DNA from: Rehmannia glutinosa
Taxonomy: Eukaryota; Streptophyta; Magnoliopsida; Lamiales; Orobanchaceae
Reading direction: 5' to 3'
DNA length: 64,000 nt
NCBI GenBank assembly: GCA_016081115.2
Contig: CM071924.1
Coordinates: 94,316,616 to 94,380,615, forward strand
Position numbers and translations under genes: made by a program. Positions within the stretch are counted from its first letter, which is position 1, and each line of letters starts with the position of its first letter. Shown here in pieces: positions 21,291 through 33,107 of the stretch. The notes below the pieces were generated by a model. The model ran no database searches and was not told where the DNA came from. It was given only the letters and a program-made list of their open reading frames with translations.

Positions 21291-22446
21291 GACAAAAAAT
21301 TTTTTAGTCCTCTAAGTGGACATACTTAGAAATTTGGTCCTATTTTTTTTTTGGACTTTGAATTTAGTCCTTTAAGTGGACAAAATTCAGAATTTTGGTC
21401 CTGTTACCTGCTACAACAGGTCAAAGTGACCTATTAGACTTATTTGGAATATCTTTTTTCAAAAAAAATAATAATTCAATTATAATGGATGATATTGATG
21501 CTTATTTGGGAATATATATACTTGGCAAAAATGGAGGGAAAAATAAGAACAAATCCAACTTGGTATTATAAATAAATTAAAATTCAAATAAAATAAAAAA
21601 ATAAAATTATATAATATATTTAAATCATCTCATAAACTTAAAAAACATAAAAAAATGCAATGAAATTCATACATTTGAAATTCAATAATAAAAAAAATAG
21701 ATTTTACATCATTAGTTTAAATTACTTCTTATTTTTGTAACAAAATAAATAAATTAAAAAACTCATATTTATAAATAACTTTCGGACTAAATAAAATCAA
21801 CATGTAAAATGTTTATAAATAATTTTCGTACAAAATGTAAAGTATTCAGTAATCATTGTAAAAATAATTAGTGCATTTTTGCACAAATATATTTTTGTTA
21901 TATTTGTGCAATGAGTACTAAATATTTTACATTTTGTGATACAACTAACTTTTAAAAAATTTACTAAATATTTATAAATTATTTTTTTAAAAAAAGTAGT
22001 AGTTTAATGTAATGATGTAAAATCTATTTTTTATTATCGAATTTCAACTATATTAATCTTATTAAAATATTTTGAATTTTATTGCATTATTTAAGTTTTT
22101 TAAATTTAAGAGTTAATTTAAGTATATTATATAATTATATTATTTTTATTTAATATAAATTTTTATTTAATTATAATACCAAGTTGGATTTGTTCTTATT
22201 TTTCTTCCATTTTTGCCAAGTGTATTGCTAAATAAGCATCCATATCATCCATTATAATTGAATTATTAATTTTTTGAAAAAAGATATCCTAAATAAGCTT
22301 AACAGGTCACTTTGACCTGTTGTAGCAGGTAACAGGACCAAAAATCTGAATTTTGTCCACTTAAAGGACTAAATTCAAAGTCCAAAAAAAAATAGGACCA
22401 AATCTCTAAATATGTCCACTTAGAGGACTAAAAAAACAATTTTGCC
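21291..22446. mobile_element. 1.16 kb foldback transposon (MULE-like)
   Basis: Two arms of about 500 bp mirror each other: TTTAGTCCTCTAAGTGGAC near the left end against GTCCACTTAGAGGACTAAA near the right, and AACAGGTCAAAGTGACCT against AGGTCACTTTGACCTGTT further in. A 10 bp direct repeat CCCTTCCACC flanks it at 21281-21290 and 22447-22456, the size range of Mutator-superfamily targets. It is non-coding. The whole element can fold into one long hairpin. Confidence 0.88.
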
Positions 22447-22627
22447 CCCTTCCACCCATAGTACTAAAAATAGATAGGTAAACGTTTTTAAGGGTTTCAG
22501 TCAAGGGTCAATAAATGAATGGAGGTGCTTTCAAGTAAATTTGGACCAAAGACCAAGGAAATGAGAAGAGCTATTTATTTCAACAATTCATTAATTAACA
22601 ATATATATGAATATATATATATATATA

Positions 22628-23885
22628 GGGAGAGGGTTATATAAGACCACCTCATAGGGTAAGTCCATAGGGATCAATCCTAGCCATATATCTAATTTTT
22701 CCAAGGGCTGCGATTTAAGAGGCAAAATTACAAATTACAAGCTTGTTAATTAAACACAGGGGTAAATTAGTCATCATCTCAAATCAATATTAATGGGATT
22801 CACGGTATTCATGGGATTCACGCAATCCTTCCAAATCTCAAAACATAATCACATAACAATCCTACTGCTTCTTCTTCAGCGTACATAAACAAGTCATGAG
22901 AAATCATTCATCTTTCTTCTTCAATGCATTACCAGAGGCTGAAAAAAGTTGCAGAAAATTCACCATAGTTGCTAGAACTCGACTACAGTTCAAAGGTTGC
23001 TTATGAAGATGTAATTTGTTGCTTGTATAGATGTGTCATGATGCTTTTAGATATATTAACTACATAAACAAGTCATGAGCAACAAATTCATACTACATAA
23101 GCAACAAGTCTATACTACATAAGCAACGAATATACACTACGTATGCACTACATATATATTAACTACATAAGCAAGTCATAAGCAACAACCTCATATTACA
23201 TAAGCAACAAGCTTATACTACATAAGCAACGAATATACACAACGTATGCACCATAATTACATTAACTACATAAGTAAGTCATGAGCAACAAACCCATATT
23301 ACATAAGCAACAAGTCTACACTACATAAGCAATGAATATACACTACAAATGCACCACAAATACATTAACTACATAAGCAAGTCATAAGCAACAAACTCAT
23401 ACTACACAAGCAACAAATATACACTACATATGCAACACAAATACATTAACTACATAAGCAAGTAATAAGCAACAACTCTATACTACATAAGCAACAAATA
23501 TACACTACATATGCAATACATATATGATTAAATTACACATGCAATATGGTTATACTACACATGCAAATATGATTATATTACATAAGTCGTTAACAAATGA
23601 GAATCTACGCTGGAGATAAAAAAGTGAATATGAGAGATATGGGTTACTCAATAAGCGAAACCGTGCGTGCGTGAAAGGGGGAAGCAGTTGAACGTGATTG
23701 AGATCTTATCAAATCTCAATAAGCTGATTCTATATTATAAAATGACCACCATACCCTTTTTAGTTGCTGAAACAAAAAAATAAATATAAATCCCCCTAAA
23801 AATCTGGACCACCCAAAAATATTAATCTATGGTTAGGATTGGGTCCTATGGACTCACCCCAAATGGGAGGATCTATTTGATCCAT

Positions 23886-23888
<3 letters not shown>
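22628..23888. mobile_element. Micron-like non-autonomous element in a TA microsatellite
   Basis: The left end reads AGGGAGAGGGTTATATAAGACC and then AGGGTAAGTCCATAGGGATC. The right end inverted reads GGGTGAGTCCATAGGACCCAATCCTAACCAT, matching the left AGTCCATAGGGATCAATCCTAGCCAT. Both flanks are (TA)n: 22611-22627 and 23889-23925. Elements bordered by TA microsatellites have been described as Micron in grasses; assignment here rests on this similarity only. The interior holds 104 bp tandem repeats and no open frame. Confidence 0.65.
23053..23525. repeat. 104 bp tandem repeat, about five units
   Basis: Units begin at about 23053, 23157, 23261, 23363 and 23443. Each starts ATTAACTACATAAGCAAGTC and repeats TACATAAGCAACAA internally. 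The fourth and last units are shortened to about 80 bp. Stops occur in every frame. Confidence 0.88.

Positions 23889-23925
<37 letters not shown>
23889..23925. repeat. (TA)n microsatellite
   Basis: About 18 AT units in a row, forming the right border of the Micron-like element. Confidence 0.95.
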
Positions 23926-23926
<1 letters not shown>

Positions 23927-23947
23927 GTGCCTAGCTAACTAATTGTA

Positions 23948-25056
23948 GGCAAAAACTTATATATGACCATCTTACGGGTCTCAATTCGTAAGACGGATCC
24001 TATTTTGACCCGCGGATCCACGAATCCTGTTGACCAAGTCCGCGGGTCAACAACAGCTGCTGCCTTTTTTGTTTTTTTTTTTTTTTTTTATGTTTTTCTT
24101 CCTCAGTTAAAGTATCAGTTTTATGAGAAAAAGTATCGGTTATTTTAGATAAAGTATCATATTTTTTAAAATAGCCACAAATTATGATTACATTACATTG
24201 AAGGACAAATAAATGTATCAGAGTTAAAGTAACACATTTATGAGTAAAAATATATATTGTTTGAGACAAAATATCATGTTTCAAGAGTAAAAATATCTAT
24301 TTTTCTTAAATAAAGTATTATATTTTTTTAATAATAAATATAAAGAAAGATGAATAATAATATGATAGAGTTAAAGTAATACTTTTATAAACAAAAATAT
24401 TTGTTTTTTTGAGATAAAGTAACATATTTTTTAATATATTCACAAATTATGAATATATTACAATATATATATATATATATATATAACAGAGTTAAAGTAA
24501 CACTTTTATACGTTAAAGTATCATTTTATGAGATAAAGTATCATGTTTTTTAATATAGTCACAAATTAAAAATGAAGTAAAGAAGGAAAAATAAAAAATA
24601 AATATGATATAGTTAAAGTAACACTTTTATAAGTAAAGGTATCTGTTTGTTGAAGTAAAATATCAGATTTCTTAATACAGACTAGGAACAAAAAAGAGGA
24701 AAAATAAAAAATAAATATGATGTAGTTAAAGTAACACTTTTATAAGTATCCATTTATTAAGATAATGTATCATGTTTTTTTTAAGATTTGGGTTCGATTT
24801 TTAGCCTTTGTATTTAGAAGCGTTTTTATATTTTTTTTAATTACCGGCGTATTTAGGAATGAGTTTATATACATTTTATATAGAAATTGCACAATAAACA
24901 CTAGTGGTGTAGTGGTAGACACCTTAAATAAGAGTTGGGCTGGAGCTGCAACGCGGGCGCAGGGTTGGGCTGGGGCTGCAGCGCGGGTGCTTGTTGGGCT
25001 TTAGGATCCGTCTTACAGAATAGGATCCGTAAGACGGTCCTACAAGAGACCTACTC
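23948..25056. mobile_element. 1.1 kb Mutator-like element, same family as 18894-19301
   Basis: It begins GGCAAAAACTT and ends GAGACCTACTC. Terminal inverted repeats include CGTAAGACGGATCCTA on the left and TAGGATCCGTAAGACG on the right. A perfect 9 bp duplication CTAATTGTA lies at 23939-23947 and 25057-25065. The interior has degenerate tandem repeats of GTTAAAGTAACACTTTTAT at about 110-120 bp spacing and a GC-rich patch near 24935-25000. There is no transposase. Confidence 0.9.
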
Positions 25057-25086
25057 CTAATTGTACAATATATAAAGAAAAGAAAA

Positions 25087-25965
25087 TGGGTTCCACAGCG
25101 ACGGCGGGCAATAATAGTTGTACTTTTTCTTCATTGGTGTTTCTTGTAATCTTGTCCCACGTTTCTCTTCCTCTCCACTGCTACCGCCACTGTCACCCCA
25201 GTTGTCAACATAAATGCCACCGTGAGCCCGTTCTGCACAACCACACACCACGGCTACTCGGCTGACGAGAAAGTGATGTGCCAACTCTTAATTGCGGAGG
25301 TTTTAGGCCATCTCCAACCCAACTTCAAATCCTACACTATCATACCAAATATGCAAAAAACTCCCTCCAACCCAACTCTAAACCTTACACCAAATTTGGT
25401 GGAGTGAATAGTATTACACCAAATTTGGTGTAACACTATTCTTTTACACCAAATTTTGTGTAATGCAATATCTCATAAGTGCCCTCCAATTCTCTTCTAC
25501 TTCAAATTTAAATTTCAATTGTATCCTAATTTTCAATATAATTAATTTATATAACTTGGTTTTAATAATTAATTAACATTTGATATAAATAATAATAAAT
25601 AACAAATAATTATAATTAAATTAAAATAGATACTAACATTAATTTTAATATTTAATTTTTTAATATAATTAATTAATGTAATATTAATTAAATATAAGTT
25701 TTTAGTTAATTACATTAACAATAATAAACTATAATTAAATGAAATAATTGTATAAATAAATAAATTTGGTTACTAGAAAATGAAAATGAAAGAATAAAAT
25801 ATTTATTTGGTGTAAGATTTGGTGTTATGGGTTGGAGATGGTTTTCAAAAAATTACACCAAAACACCAAATTTGGTGCAATGGGTTGGAGATGGTCTAAG
25901 TTCCATGACCAGACCCACACCACTGCCAGCGCCCTCGTCTTGATTTTGAGGAAGGCAGCAAGAAA
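25087..25965 (+). pseudogene. secreted-protein gene fragment, split by a MITE
   Basis: From ATG at 25087 a frame reads MGSTATAGNNS followed by a hydrophobic core SSLVFLVILSHVSL, which looks like a signal peptide. After a frame change comes TATVTPVVNINATVSPFC and then TTTHHGYSADEKVMC. The first cysteine context is loosely like the start of plant invertase/PME-inhibitor domains, but that is weak. Coding-like sequence may resume after the MITE (25903 onwards, TASALVLILRKAAR). GC content and codon use stand out from the flanks. The function is unknown; a fragment of a PME pro-region is possible given the PME debris nearby. Confidence 0.4.
25303..25899. mobile_element. 597 bp MITE, PIF/Harbinger-like
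   Basis: Terminal inverted repeats TTAGGCCATCTCCAACCC and GGGTTGGAGATGGTCTAA have one mismatch. A 3 bp direct repeat GTT flanks both ends (25300-25302, 25900-25902); alternatively the TTA/TAA ends are remnants of the usual TWA target. Subterminal ATTACACCAAATTTGGTG motifs recur at both ends. The centre is AT-rich and non-coding. Confidence 0.8.
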
Positions 25966-26189
25966 TTAAATTAATATTTACGAGCCATTAATTATGCATT
26001 TAATAATTAATTTTCTTGTTTGAATAATCGACAAAAGGATTATTTGCATGTTGATGCACGTAAGTTTTTTTATGATGCTCCTATATGTAAATATATATAA
26101 CAGCAAATGATGATTAGAAGATTTACATGCTGTTTGGCGAATAAATAATATATATTGATAAAATAACTAACTAATACTTTGATTAGAGC
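25966..26189. other. unassigned AT-rich sequence
   Basis: No gene or repeat structure was recognised. Confidence 0.35.
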
Positions 26190-26870
26190 CTAAATATAAG
26201 GCTCTATTTCTGCTAGGTATTGATCTTTGCCATAATTTGTAACTTCGGACATTTTGTTTTGACCAGAATCTCCTAAGTCTCCATGAAGACCTACTATTTT
26301 ACAACTACTTCCACGACTATATGGATGGATTCTCTGCTTCTTTCTTTTGTGCCTCAAAAGTTGACTTCCAATAATTGTTCGGATGTCATCTAAACGTCGC
26401 AACATAACAAAATCATTTTATTTATTCCTCGCAATCTATTGTAATTCTGATGTAATGTTGTTTGATGGCACTATTGTGATTGCTTGGCCTTACTAAATGA
26501 CATTCCTCGCAACATAACAGCCTTGTATTCGCTGATTAGCATTTCTCTCCAAGGATATTAGGCATTTTCACAAAGAATAATTCTAAAACTTCTTTATCAT
26601 TGTCCACCTCATGTTTCCATCTATACTCGACGAATAACTCAATGTATTCGTCAATATGACGAATGTCATTTAACTCGAGGCAATAGAGGGATTATTTATA
26701 TCTATTTTTCCTCTTCCATTCCCTTAAAATAGTTTGTACTGATAAAATAGATTTTGAATAGTTTTTCCATATTATCGACTATTTCTTTCAATAGCTCTAC
26801 TGTTGTAACATTACTTCGTATATCTGGAGTTATCATATCCCATGACATCTTCAATGTTGAGCCGTCCAAA
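26190..26870 (-). pseudogene. unidentified decayed coding tract, copy B
   Basis: Three minus-strand frames chain together with low stop density. About 26680-26870 carries MSWDMITPDIRS and ELLKEIVDNMEKLF; about 26540-26690 carries LELNDIRHIDEYIELF and EVLELFFVKMPNI; 26190-26405 is open for 71 codons. Charged helices followed by a K-M-P-type block are loosely reminiscent of retroelement gag/capsid proteins, but no zinc knuckle or other diagnostic motif was seen and I do not assign a family. Copy A holds the right-hand part (2520-2683 and 14150-14230), split by G1. Confidence 0.4.
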
Positions 26871-27859
26871 TTTAGGCTACCTACTTATGTGGAAAATTAA
26901 TTGCTTATGTCGAATAAAATCAGCCTAAAATTATTTTCAAAATTTACAAAACAAAATCTGAAAATCTTATAACCAATTTAAAAATTTACAAATTAACAAG
27001 TTGAGTATAAATATATAAAAATAAATGTGATAATTATTTTAAGTAGTTATAATTTAACAATTAAAATATAAATATACAAAAATAAAATTGGAAAATACCG
27101 AACTTGAATTTTAAAATTTATTTAATAAGTCTTCAAATTAATAAATAAAGCCTAAAAGCGTGAAATAAGATTTAAAACGTTATTTAATATGTCAAAAAAT
27201 ACCGAATAAATCATGAAATTATTTGAATAAACCCAAGAACTATAAATATAAAATCAAAATATATTTTTAATAAATCTAAATTCTTTTTAAAAATGTAAAC
27301 ATTAATAAAGTAATTTTAAATTATAAACCAATATTTGAAAATACTTAAAGAAATAAAAACTTTATATTTTTTATATGTAATAATATAATTTTTTTGATTC
27401 AATTATAATTTTCAGATTTCTTGAAGTATTTTCAAATTTTAATTTGTAAATTTATATTATTTTAATTAATATTTAAATTTTTAAATAAATATTAGATTTA
27501 ATAAATAATATTTATTTGGATTTATTCAAATATTTTAATTATTTATTCTGTAATTTCGGGATATATTAAATAATGTTTTAAATCCTATTTAACATTTTCA
27601 AACTTCATTTAGTTATTTTTTGGGTTATTCAATATTTTTTATAATTTTATTTTTCATATTTTATAGATTTATTTTCTAATATTTACATTTTAATTGTTAA
27701 TTTGTATACCTAAAATAATTATCAAATTTATTTTCATATATTTAGACTCAACTTGTTAATTTGTAAATTGGTTTTATAATTTTTAGATCTACTTGTAAAG
27801 TTTTAAAATAAGTTTTAGACTTATTTTATGTGACGTAAGCAATTAGACTAAAATTTGGG
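26865..27859. mobile_element. foldback element, copy B
   Basis: Same element as 14200-15195, with the same inverted arms and small differences (for example GTTGAGTATAAATATAT here). No coding sequence. Confidence 0.65.
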
Positions 27860-28353
27860 CAATTCGGGCTCAAAATTAAGGTATGGGTGTCAATTAGCCT
27901 GACTTGGGCAAGTCAAACTCAATTTGTCCTAAAGTTGCCAAAATTTTAAAGTTGTTGTCATAAATTGAAAGCCCTCAAACTTAGTGTCTTTCTTTGGTAA
28001 TGGGGTATAGTTCGTGTCCTTCATTTTCCAATTAAGTCTATTAAATTTCCATATTTTATGTTTGATTTACGCTTGGCAGGTGTCGTACACATGACAATCA
28101 TCCATGCTATAAAATATGAGACAAAATATGATTTTGGAATATAAGATTCCATCCAAATCTCGTAGTCACTATATAAAATAATATTTATAATTATAGTGTA
28201 CATCATTTATATATTTTATACTTCCAAATGAATTAACGCACTTGGACTACCAACTCAAAAAGCTTGAATGTAATGAACTCTGATAGCATTACCCAATGTG
28301 TTTCCATTTGTATATATCCAATCCATTGAGTTGACAACCACAATTTGAACCTA
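27860..28353. other. unassigned intergenic sequence (copy B)
   Basis: Matches 15196-15690. Non-coding, nothing recognised. Confidence 0.45.
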
Positions 28354-28358
28354 ATTAA

Positions 28359-30396
28359 TGTTGGAAATTATTCGGGTCCCGGATCTAATCCGGGCCAAAT
28401 AAGATATGGCTTTTCGATCTAATCGAATGGAAGCGGAAGCGAGGGATTTCAAAAATCGAGTTTTAGATATAAGAACACAAGATCATGCTTATTAAATTTA
28501 TTCAAACTAAAAAGAAGAAAAGAAAATTTACCTCTTTCGACGATTTTCTTGTTCTTCGCTTTTTCTCCGTCAATCCTTCGAATCTCCGAAGCTCGTAGAC
28601 ACCGCGATCTTCCAATTTGATCCTTCCTATCAACGGCAGTGTGTGGGCACCCAAATAATAATTCTAAGTTCCTAACTTTTATTTTCCTACGATGTACTCA
28701 ACTCATGAGATCGTAGGATTGGGCTAACTGGATAGGAGGGAAATTGAACTAGGTAAAAATTAAACCACAAAATCACATAAAAGAAAATATCACCAAATCA
28801 GCGTTGCGGACTTGCGGCGTAATCTGGCTGACCCAAAAACACGTCAATTTTGCCCAAACAATTTGGTTTTGAAATTACTTGATTGGCCTGGCCAATTGTT
28901 TGATTTGACAAATTGGTTTTCTTCAAGAAATACCCCACAATTGCAAATCAAAAGGAAATAGTGCAATGGAATGCCACTATTGTTTTATCATAAAACAGAT
29001 TGTAGGTTGACCAAAAATATTGCACTTTGAAAAGTGGACGGCCGAGTTGTTGTTGGCTAATTGGTATTCGTAAATTGTGTCCTTCAAAGGTGAGATGTTG
29101 TCATCTTTTTATAGGCCTTGTTCAATTAATTTCCCACTCCAACTCAATTTCCTATCTAACCTAGAATTCATAATTCTAGATAGATATAAACTCTAATTGA
29201 TAATTATCCAATATAATTATCAATTTAATAATTATATTAATATCATAAATATCTTATATTTATTTAATTCCAAATACAGTCAAAACTGTAGAATATCATA
29301 TATTCCCGGAATTAACTAATATTAATATATTAGCCCAAATATTTTGGAAAACTCTTTTTCCAAAAACCCTTAGAAACATAAAATATTATTTCTAACCCGT
29401 TTACTCTAGGAAGGCGAACCGGGGGACCATGGACCTATAATTATAAGCTCCAATAAATCGAATAAATAATTAACTCTTTAATTAATTTATCCGACTTATT
29501 AATTCGATATTACTCCACTATAAATTCGGAGCGCACTCTTATAATTATAGAATATCTTACTCTCTGAAATGAAGCGGTCCTTTGATATAATCATTACATA
29601 TAGATTAATCCTCCATAGACAATTCGTAATTGAAGCTAGGTAGTATCCGTTAAACCTCTTCAATTACCTCTTATCCTCATTTACCATTAATTCACTAGTG
29701 AATGGTTAATTTATAATCGGATTATAAATTAGAGATCTCAAACATTCGAGTTCTAGAATTAACAAATGAGGGAATCGTCTTTCTACTTCCATGCAGAAGG
29801 AATGGATTCCATATCGTGAATTTATAATCTCGGCTATTTAATTCAAATATGAATCTAAAATGCAAGTGTTGGGAATGTCGTAGGACAAACTTAAACGAGC
29901 AAATTAATAATCACACCGAAATAAACAGGAGTCTATAATCACTCAGGATTAAGATTTATCCATATATGATCATCTAGTGATTTAATTCGATTTTCCATTT
30001 CTACAACGAATTTGTATGGAAAATTCGAATTAAATCGGTCCAAGTCCTATATGATCAAATCATATATAAATGCCCCCACTAAGATGTATCCACATCGACG
30101 GTCCGGATAAGACAGTCACATTCAAAATGTTCTGGGCCGCATTAATGATGTTTTAATTAAAGATCACATACTTTAATTAATTTCATCACGGACTTAATTT
30201 TAGTTTATTATCCATAATCTTAATCCTCTTGTATATAACTCTTATATACTAAGATTATGGTTACAATAAATAAACTAGGGATTTTCATGATGTTCAAGAA
30301 AATACATACAATATGCAATAGAGTCCGAAAATAAATGTCGCCTTTATTAATAATCAAAAACAATTCACAATTGCTTTAAGGGCACTATCCCTAACA
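28359..30396 (-). repeat. copia 3' LTR (left), full length 2.04 kb
   Basis: Runs from TGTTGG to CCCTAACA. About 500 bp at 29157-29662 is missing from the partner LTR. Otherwise the two are very similar, for example at the shared block around 30060 (GATCAAATCATATATAAATG). Confidence 0.93.
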
Positions 30397-30410
30397 ATCT
30401 CCCACTTGTC
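30397..30410 (-). promoter_or_regulatory. copia polypurine tract
   Basis: The minus strand reads AAGTGGGAGAT directly before the LTR start TGTTAGGGATAG. Confidence 0.78.
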
Positions 30411-30419
30411 CTAAAGCAT

Positions 30420-31600
30420 ATGGGACATGTCTTCGATCTATGTTTTTGTGCCTCTAAAAACACTTTTTTTTGGGTCTTATTGTGGGATCAACAAGAATGT
30501 ACACTTACCCAGATATCGACTTTCGAGTATCCTTGTCTGACTAGAAGTCAGAATCAGTGCAGTCGTCTATTTTACGGTCAACCACCTAAATAGACAAACA
30601 TCTTGATCTCAAGCATATTTGAGAAGGTTCTTGACTATTATCTAATGAAATATTTCTGGATTAGATTGAAACTGGCTGGTTATCCCTATCGCGTATCAAA
30701 TACCGAGCCTAGTACACAATATTGTATACTTGTAGAGGCATAGGGAATGCGTCTCATGTTCTTTCCTCCTGAGGTGCCTTTAAACAATCCTCTTTGGAAA
30801 GAATGACTCCATATCAAGTTGGTAGGTAACCCTTCTTGGAATCTTGCATTCTTTAATGCAACTGCATCTTATCGATATAAGAAGCTTGAGGCAATGCCAA
30901 TAATTTGTTCTTGGGATTTTGAATCATTCAAATTCCAAGAACATAATTCGCTTATTCAAATCTTTCATTTGGAATTTCTTGGCAAACCAACCTTTAACCG
31001 CAGCTAACATTTCTACTTCATTCTCAATTAGTAGAATGTCATCTACGTAAATCACTAAAATTACCACTTTACCATCATTGATCTGCTTGTATACACAAGG
31101 CTCATCAACACTTTGGTCAAAACCAAGACTTGATCATCTCATCAAATCTATGGTTCCATGACCTTGAGGCTTGCTTTAACTCATAAATGGATCTAAGCAA
31201 TTTGCAGACTTTCTGCTCTTGACCTTCGGCTACAAAACCCTATGGTTCGAATCCATTTCTTGGTTCATAGCTTCAAGCCACCTCGCTATATCAGAATCCT
31301 CCATCACTTGTCAAAAAGACAATGGATCATCATCTACCCCATCAAAGACTGCAACATTTGCCTCTTCGATTTGACGATAGCGGATTGGTGGTCTAATCAC
31401 CCTCCCATTGCGTCGGTATCATGACATTACGATCGGGTATAGTGGTATTTCTAGCGATTTCCCCAACAACTCTTGTTGGTTGTGGTCGATCTCATCGTAA
31501 AGTAACTCTCGAGTACAACTTTACTTCAAGGTCGGAAGTTTTCTATATAATCGTTCTCAAGAAAGATAGCATTAGTCGAAACTATTACTTTCTTTTCTTG
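30420..31600 (-). pseudogene. copia reverse transcriptase and RNase H remnant
   Basis: Minus-strand blocks in several frames are recognisable: LLRSIYELKQASRSWNHRFD at about 31110-31200, VIYVDDILLIENEVEML at about 31000-31060 (the YVDD catalytic motif), and a SQFQSNPEIFH-like block at about 30640-30680, which precedes RNase H. Intervening sequence has been lost between these blocks, and only the start of RNase H remains before the polypurine tract. It could not encode an active polymerase. Confidence 0.82.
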
Positions 31601-31604
31601 TGGA

Positions 31605-32663
31605 TCATAAAACAAACCTCCTCTCGTTCTTTTGGGATATCCAACAAACAGATACACTTCTTGAACGTGGATATAACTTTCCAGTCTTTTCTTTCAGCAC
31701 ATGTGCTGGGCACCCCCATATGCGAAAGTGGCGTAAACTAAGTTTACTCCCATTCCACAACTCTAGTGGTGTCTTTTGGATTGACTTAGACGGAACTACA
31801 TTCAAAATGTAAACCGACGTTTGCAATGCATACCCCCAAAACAAATCAGGCAGTGTCGCGTAGCTCATCATCGACCTAACCATATCAAGCAATGTTCGGT
31901 TTCTCCTTTCAGCAACACCGTTTTGCTGAGGGGTGCTAGGTGCTGTAAGTTGGTACAAAATACCATGCTCTAGCAAATAATCTTTGAACTCAGTATCGAC
32001 ATACTCGCCCCCTCGATCGGATCGAAGGCACTTCAAAGATTTTCCTAGCTGCTTTTCAGCTTCCGCATGAAATTCCTTGAACTTTTCAAAAGTCTCGGAT
32101 TTTCTATGCATGAGATAAACATATCCAAACCTCGAGTAATCATCAATAAAAGTGACAAAGTACTCAAAGCCACCTCTAGCTTGTGTGGTCATGAGACCAC
32201 AAACATCACTATGCACAAGCTCTAGTGGTTCTTTGGCTCTATTGCCCTTTGCAGAAAAAGGTCTCTTAGTCATTTTTTCTTCTAGACAGGATTCACAAAC
32301 AGGAAGAGTGTCAACTTTTAGCTCTCTCAAAGGACCATCCTTTGCAAGCCTATTTATCCTTTCTAGTGAAATATGCCCTAACCTTAGATGCCAAAGATAT
32401 GTTTCATCATCTTGAGAAACCTTTTGCCTTTTTGGTTTAGGATGTTCTACTTTAAACATTTCGGCATTTAGCAGTGATTGTTCATTAGGCTTAATTAAAT
32501 AGAGTCCATTTTCCAATTTTGCAGTACAAATATCACGCCCATTTTTAGAAATAATAATCGAATTATCATTAAAAGATAGTGAAAATAAATGTTCATGCAA
32601 TTTTGAAACAGAAATCAAATTTCTACGGAAACCAGGAATATAATAAACATCGTTTAAAATCAA
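31605..32663 (-). pseudogene. copia GAG-pre-integrase and integrase core (352-codon open frame)
   Basis: This is the longest open frame in the window. The N-terminal part has YLWHLRLGHISLERI (GAG-pre-integrase zinc-binding His region) and a CESC pair. The integrase core follows: LVHSDVCG and VTFIDDYSRFGYVYLM (first two acidic sites), then RSDRGGEYVDTEF and QQNGVAERRNRTLLDM (final Glu of the D,D35E triad). PAHVLKEKTGKL marks the end of the conserved region. Beyond it the frame shifts away from the expected GYPKG block. The core itself looks intact, but it would normally be part of a single gag-pol polyprotein. Confidence 0.9.
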
Positions 32664-32732
32664 TATTTTATCTCTAATATTAAGCTTAATTACTCCTACT
32701 GCTTTTGCCTAAACCACTGCCTCATTGCCAAC

Positions 32733-33107
32733 TCACATTGTGAAGGACCCATCGGCAAGCTCTTCATAAGAGTTAAGCATTTGTAAGGAAGAACAAACAT
32801 GATTAGTAGCTCCAGAGTCAACTACCCAAGTAGAAGAATCTTTAGCTACCAAACAACTTTCAAGAACAAGTAAATCAAATTTACGTTCCTTATTTTCCTT
32901 TACTTTGGAGAGAAACTTGGGACAGTCTCTCTTCCAATGTCCCTCTTCACCGCAGCAGAAACAATTTCCCTTTGCTTTAGAGGAACCTTGCTTCTTGCCT
33001 TTGAGATTTTCACATACGAGTGCAATATTCATGTTACTATTCCACTTGTTACAATTTTCTCCAGTTAATGAATCATTCAACAGTTCAAGCATAGGACAAG
33101 ACATCAT
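32733..33107 (-). pseudogene. copia gag (internally deleted) and protease start
   Basis: This is a 124-codon minus-strand frame. It begins with a gag N-terminal block (LTGENCNKWNSNMNIALVCE), which then jumps directly to a basic linker and a CCHC zinc knuckle, CFCCGEEGHWKRDCPKF (C-X2-C-X4-H-X4-C). Roughly the central capsid part of gag is missing between them. WVVDSGATNHVC is the aspartic protease active site. A frame break separates it from the pre-integrase frame. Loss of the capsid core means it could not form its own particle. Confidence 0.87.

Noticed and set aside
22900..23600. Possible CRISPR-like array of regularly spaced repeats
   Set aside because: The units are contiguous 104 bp tandem repeats without unique spacers, in a plant transposon context.
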